The notes under the pieces are model-generated. The model searched no databases. It saw only the letters and a list, made by a program, of their open reading frames with translations, and was not told where the DNA came from. From Periplaneta americana (taxonomy: Eukaryota > Arthropoda > Insecta > Blattodea > Blattidae): a stretch of 64,000 nucleotides of DNA. Positions 58,273-64,000 of this stretch are shown here, one piece after another. The position numbers were made by a program, and so were the translations under genes. The stretch lies in the NCBI RefSeq assembly GCF_040183065.1, contig NC_091120.1:17959208-18023207 (forward strand). Reading direction: 5' to 3'. Position 1 is the stretch's first letter; every line of letters starts with the position of its first letter.

Positions 58273-59525
58273 TATTTATTTAATATTTATTTATTCTGGT
58301 GTAGTTAAGGCCATCAGGAATAACGTCTACAAAAAGAATAAAACGTTTTAAAAATATGAACACTACTTATTAAAAAGCATTAATTAGAAATATTAAAACA
58401 CATTTATAAAAAATCGGTTTTGGGACAGTAGTAGGCCTATATCAGATGATTTAAGAAATGTTTGTGAAGAATATTCCAACGATTCTAATTCTGATTTGTG
58501 GCCTACACTTTCAAATATTTAATACGCCTGTACCCTTTTTTAAAAGTTCATAATATTATACTAAATTAATTATATATTCAATATGTTCTATTATAAAATT
58601 TCTAATACTAAATATGGATTCAGCAAAATTTCTTCTACTGGATTGTATACTGGAAGTGCACACAAAAGTATTAACTTAATACTAGGCTTTAAATTTTAAA
58701 CTTAATTTTCTCAAAATGAACGTGTTTGAAACTTACAATTCAAAATGCTACATCTTCGGCAATATTTTGAATTTTAAGACCTTTCTGTTCAGCATTTTCC
58801 CACCTTTAAAATGTATACTGATGTTCACAGGTATCCGACCTACAATTTTATGATCGTGTAAGCGAATTTTCTAACAACGAGATAAATCAGAACCAAAGAT
58901 ATGAAAAATTGACGAACTTTGACAGAGTTCCGCTAGTTCTCAATAAGTAGATCATTATTGGGAGCCGTTAAAAAGTGCCAGAAAAAATTATTATGTTGAT
59001 TAAGCATAAACTATTCTTCTAATAGACAATATCAGCTGTTTCCAGCCAAACTCAGTGTTGTTTTACAATCAAAAGAGTAGGATAAATAATTGAATTCTAT
59101 AACAAGGGTATATTTATCTACGATTGGCAACAGTGACTATTATCTTCGCCATTTATTCATAGAAGTAATAACTAAAGAATCCACACTTACACCAACGAAT
59201 TATCAATCACTATCGATTTGTAGTGTCAAATATTTTTGAACGTCAGTGTACCAATAACATAATTTAGCCCAAGTAGAAGCTAAGATTCCTTTTCCCATTG
59301 ACTGTTGCATATACATGACTTCCGTAGTACTCGATCTGGCTCCCAGGTGACAGATCAAGCATCAGCCGGTAAAATTCTGCCTAATACAACCTTGCTCGTA
59401 TACAAGCTTTATATCGCGTGAATTTGTCGTCACTCACTTGTCTAAGCTTATCAACTATCTTATTTCATGTTCAATATTAGTCTGGAGTATCTCTAATGTG
59501 TGCGGATTCGTGAGAAATACTTTGT
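58273..59525. other. No gene; short relative of 1516-1560 at its start
   Basis: 58277-58330 (ATTTATTTATTCTGGTGTAG, AAGGCCATCAGG) is a diverged relative of the repeat at 1530-1570. Otherwise nothing. Confidence 0.4.
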
Positions 59526-59538
59526 AATAGATTTTAAC

Positions 59539-59789
59539 GGCCGCGTCTATGGCTACAGTGCTAGTGCGCTGGCCTTCCATCCAAACGGCCCGGGTTCGAT
59601 CCCGGCCAGGTCATGATTGAATTTGTAGTGGACAAAGCAGAGGTTTTTCTAAGGGTACTGCCGTTTTCCTCTCATTCCACCAACACTCTCCACTTCCCCT
59701 CACTTCATCTATCATCCGCAATAGTAAAAAAGGCTGGGGTGAAGTCTTGGGGTTCCTGGGTTCAGCCCACGTAAAAGTCAATCTAAGCC
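59539..59789 (+). mobile_element. tRNA-derived SINE, family 3
   Basis: Head TATGGCTACAGTGCTAGTGC (A box), GGGTTCGATCCCGGCCAGG (B box), 251 bp. Target duplication AATAGATTTTAAC at 59526-59538 and 59790-59802. Confidence 0.95.
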
Positions 59790-59802
59790 AATAGATTTTA
59801 AC

Positions 59803-62800
59803 TCAACTAGGCACAACACGTATGCATCTTTCTCTCGCAGTGTTGAAACTGTTTACCAAGCTCGGTAAAGGTACCAGTTGGTACTTTAGCAGGTGTGAAC
59901 GATGGCGTAAACCGAAATACTTTTAATCGAGATACTCACTGTTAAGATTTAGGTTCAGTGTTTACATTAAAGCTAATATCAATTTTAATTCCAATATTTG
60001 CGATTTCACGAAGCGAATTTAGGGCAGAACATTCGAAAAGTGAGATGGGGATGACTCAAAAATAAATCCCGACCCTTCACCAGCATTTTAAATAACCTTA
60101 CTGTATACTGACAAATGCAGATAACCAAAAATGTAATAAGATAATCTGACCATCATGAAATCATTAGTTGTTCAATGATATGGTACTTATTATTACAAAT
60201 GTGAGCTAAAGAATCAATTAATCATTCTATTCTCCTCATTAAAATATTTGTGAAGAAATGACCCCATTTTTAAGTCCATTGTTAAACAATGTAATATTAA
60301 ATACCGTATTAACTTAATGACAATAAAAATACTAATTCAATTTTTCGTCCTCTCTTTTTTCTTCGAGCAATTCTAACATGTTTTGTTCGAAAAGTCTTCC
60401 AGCTCTTATATCATAGTGAATACATGGTAGAGTCAATAATTTCATAGACTATAGTCGCTATGAATGTTTGTAACATAGTAGCAACACCGCACACCCAGCA
60501 TGAAAATAATCTTTGTCATTTTTGCCAATGTTGGCAATTTCTTTTTGAAAATGTTTCTGAAAGTGATATTTGAAATCAGTCAAGGGCTTGGCTCTTATCT
60601 GTTATACATTTCTGTGGAAAAATTCACACGAATGATAGTGCTACTAAAAACCCTTGATTTTTTCACAGTACACTTGTTGAATTACACGAAGATTCGAGTA
60701 TTGTTCATCTTTGATACAATTGAAGACATTATTACAAAAACAACCCCAGTCATTTTTAATGAAATTGAGTTAAGGACACATTTGCTACTATTTTAAATGT
60801 TTATAGACTCCAAAGACGGCCCATGTCAAATGCAATAGACACAAGGATAAAACACCAGTTGAACGGGAATAGCTGACATGTGTTATTCTTTTATTTTTTT
60901 ATTGTTTTTCTGAAAAACAGCAATTTTAACAAGGGTTGTTTTTGTAACAATATCTTCAATTGTTTCTTACACTCCGTTCAAATGCTGATGACAGATATGA
61001 TAACTAATATTTTAACACATTTCATTTACACCAACATTGTTCACTCGCGTAGGCACTCTTCTACAGTTGGCATTATTTCTGGAAAAGATGCATCATGGGA
61101 CCCACCCTAAATATAAAAATATGCAAAGCCGAAAAAAAGGTCAACGAAAGTAGCGTTTCGATCAATCAAATTATCGATATATATTGTTTTTATTATGTTG
61201 CCAACCAATGAATATTGTTGTAAATTAGTTTGATCATAATCTTGGCGACAATTTCGAATGCTATGGTTAAATATTTAAAAGAAGTGGATCAAATTCTCCC
61301 TGTTGATTTAAAATGTAGGCCTAGAAATGCAAATTATGGAATTATAATTAATATAAACTTTTTAGTTGCTTATCCATGAATACAGACACGTAGCCTATGT
61401 TCTATGGTTTTTAAGCGATTGTGGTTTACTTAGGAGTGAAATGTTTTCCGAAACATCTGGGATGAGAGTGAAGAAATGTAAAAGTAAACGAGATGAACTC
61501 ATATGGAGAGGTCATCGGAAATTCAGGGGTTTACCGGAAAAAGGGCGTATACGTCAATATGGCGAATTGAGATACATGCAATCTAAGATTTTAAAACGCA
61601 CCTGAATAAAATGTTCTACACGCACGCAGCCCTGTCCTGCAGGTATGTACAGTACAATCAAAACAAAATTTCGCTACTATAATTATTCACTACATTTTAA
61701 ACCGTTTTCCCGAAGAAGGGCGTATAGGTCTATCCGCCTTTCTTCCGGCAAAGCCCTCAATTACAAAATATGATAAACACAGAAAAGTTGTGAAGTCACT
61801 CGGAAAACGGAGAAAATGAAACGAAATATCTCCAGTGAGGTCCATTATTACCAATTTTTTATTTAATTTTTTGGTCCAGGGGGAATACTAATAAAAATGT
61901 GTTTTTCTGACACACTAGACGAGTATTTTCCCTGGATTAAAAATGCAGTATAAATGGAGTAAAATCAATATTTTATAATATGTTATAAAGATGACTAATG
62001 TGAACTTAATTTCATTGTTGTAATAATTCCAATGTTGTATTTTTTGAAAGTTTAATGTTACTGTGTTTTAAGTTTAGCTTTGGTTTGTTTCTTTAACTTT
62101 ACTCGTATTTTGAATTGTATAACAAATGTGACTAATATGAGCTTAATTTCATTGTTGCTGGTTTTATTAAATGATACATATTTATAGTAGGCCTATGTTT
62201 TTAGTTTTTTTAAGATGGCATACTTGATGCAATAATCGAAAATATACAATATATAATCGATACTATGGAATTCTCGGGGCAGGTCCTATAATGCATCTGT
62301 TCTCTATTTCTAGTGTAATATATGTATTGTGTAATATTATGTGCAGCGTTGCCACATTGTAGTCGGTTACGAAATTATTAATTCTACTATGTAGAGAGCG
62401 GCGAATCCTCTTATCCTTCAGGAGTACCGCAATCCTTTGCGCCGGAAATGCCTATAAATCAACCATTGTTATTCCAGCGCGCGCTATTTGACGTATATAG
62501 TTGTATAGAGAGTGAATGTAGCTTATGTAGCCTATATCAGAACCAAATATTTTTAATTTTAAGGGCCATTAACACTATCCTAAATTGAGTTTTACTTTAA
62601 ATGTTCATTTCCCAAGCGTGTTGAAATGGAATAACAATGGCGGCAGATTGCGTTACTCATCCTTTAAAGATCTTACCGCCAAAATGTTTCAGTTATTTTG
62701 ATGAAAAAATAAAAGAACAATGATAGCCAGCGTGTTTGTACTTGGAGAACTTTTTCTGATTAAAGATAAGTAGTTTTTACAAAACGGATTTCTAATCTAT

Positions 62801-64000
62801 TGATAATATAACTAGTCTATTTTTTATTCTCGTCATAAAATGGAATAAATAACTTGTTTATTTTTTCAAAAATAATTATTACTCTTCCATAAGCTCGAAA
62901 TTCCAGTCTGTTTGTTTGTTTGTCTAGCCATTAGAAGCTTTTCACTTTTCTTGAAGTTCCAATTGATATAGATACACAGGATTACCAATACATAAAGATC
63001 AAGGTGTGAGGCTACATCTACAACAGTCATGGTTAGGTACACTGATTTACAAGCGCGGATATTCACTAGAAATGAGTTGCTGTATTTGGACATATCATTT
63101 CTTTGGAAGAAAACTATTAATAAATGCCATTTGTTTACAATTAGATTGTCTTCAGGGAGTGTTATACAGTATTTTATGATAATCATATTCTCTGATTAAT
63201 AACAAATATTATGGTTTCTCAGCTTAGCGAAGACTGGCGGAAAATGATATTTTGTGCATTTTAAAGCTCCTGGCACACTGTCAACTAAGTTTTATGTATC
63301 CAGCTAATTCCAATTACAACAACTAACTTTAATTCTGTAATTGAATTGATGTGCGCTGAAGAAGCATGATATTTATTATACTCAAGGAACATTCATTTAG
63401 CAAATTCGTTCATTACATAAGCGAAGTATGTCCATTTCAGGAGTATTCAGCTTTTACACTTTGTTAAAAAGAATAGTAAAATGCGTCACAAGAGCGGTAT
63501 GTTGAAGTTTTCATGTTCGAGGAAAAGTTTGAAAAATCGAAACGTAGTTCAGCTTTTTTAATTTCCGAGAATTGAAAGAAAACATATCGCTCGTGTATCG
63601 TACATTATTTTGTGCGAAGATCGTTTATTACATACCTGAAAGAGGAATTTCTAATTAGTTGCAATGAAATCTCCATCTTGGTTTCTGTTCAATGACGGCA
63701 AATTTGCAAAACAAAAATATCTATCTTCAACATTGTTGCTTTAAAATGTTTTCTGTGTTTACTATATTCCAGTAGGCCGTGATATACGTCTGTATTTTTC
63801 CCCCCAGTCTATGATGAGTCTGGAATCTTGTTGATTTTTTCACGGCTTCCTTAATGTTACTTGCATCACGAATGCAGTAACTTTAGTGGAGTTGTAGAGT
63901 TTACTTAATTTTTGCAAATATTTAAAAATAATAATTAACATTGCAATTTAGATCTCTAAAAATAATATGTTAAAAGTCTAAAGCAGTAAAATCAATATGT
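59803..64000. other. No gene seen
   Basis: AT-rich. This is upstream of the receptor, but no minus-strand exon with TM1-4 or a DRY-type motif was found. One inverted repeat pair: 60716-60746 and 60933-60963 (31 bp, about 3 mismatches). Confidence 0.4.

Overview
The window looks like AT-rich, transposon-dense insect DNA, most likely a cockroach and probably Periplaneta americana. That identification rests on recognising the abundant 'tracking' repeats (the RTE-type LINE tail ending in a ...AAMNLRVP peptide with a TAAG tail, and the tRNA-derived SINE whose chance translation reads like SPGSSTESYPAFAHI). It was not checked by a database search. There is no prokaryotic architecture, operon or CRISPR array.

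Only one host gene is supported: the 3' half of a class A peptide GPCR on the minus strand. One exon (48473-48255) carries extracellular loop 2, TM5 and the start of intracellular loop 3. The next (33061-32446) carries TM6, TM7, helix 8, the C-terminal tail and the stop. Consensus splice sites and matching phase (AG|G rebuilding an Arg codon) join them across an intron of about 15.2 kb. The TM6/TM7 wording places it in the ETH receptor / TRH receptor group; ETHR is my best call. Exons for the N-terminus and TM1-4 were not seen and probably lie beyond position 64000.

Everything else is repeats. Positions 1-8.8 kb hold a tyrosine-recombinase-like repeat end, an RTE tail, short tandem repeats, a TTAA-flanked element, a SINE and a TIR element. 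Positions 8.8-11.5 kb are a purine-rich satellite of about 78/79 bp with a higher-order pattern. Positions 11.5-31 kb are mostly unannotated AT-rich DNA with MITEs, palindromes, a Penelope-like element with a GIY-YIG domain (target duplication preserved), an inverted-dimer copy of the same family, SINEs and a LINE tail. A TIR element lies about 110 bp past the receptor stop codon.

The receptor intron (33-48 kb) is packed with insertions: a mariner-like remnant, RTE tails, SINEs, an internally deleted LINE, an internally deleted hAT element with BED-like and hATC fragments, a second hAT-type element, and a host repeat carrying three nested insertions with clean target duplications. Positions 48.5-58.3 kb hold a TAA-flanked TIR element, SINEs, a mariner-like element with arms of about 125 bp, a 54-bp minisatellite inside a second copy of the nested host repeat, another RTE tail and three near-identical 325-bp tandem units. 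From 59.8 kb to the end I see nothing convincing.

I did not find a new gene system. The best second-look items are the receptor gene structure, the nested insertion history at 39.4-40.9 kb, the Penelope pair, the satellite's higher-order organisation and an in-frame fusion of two LINE tails at 37.1-38.0 kb.
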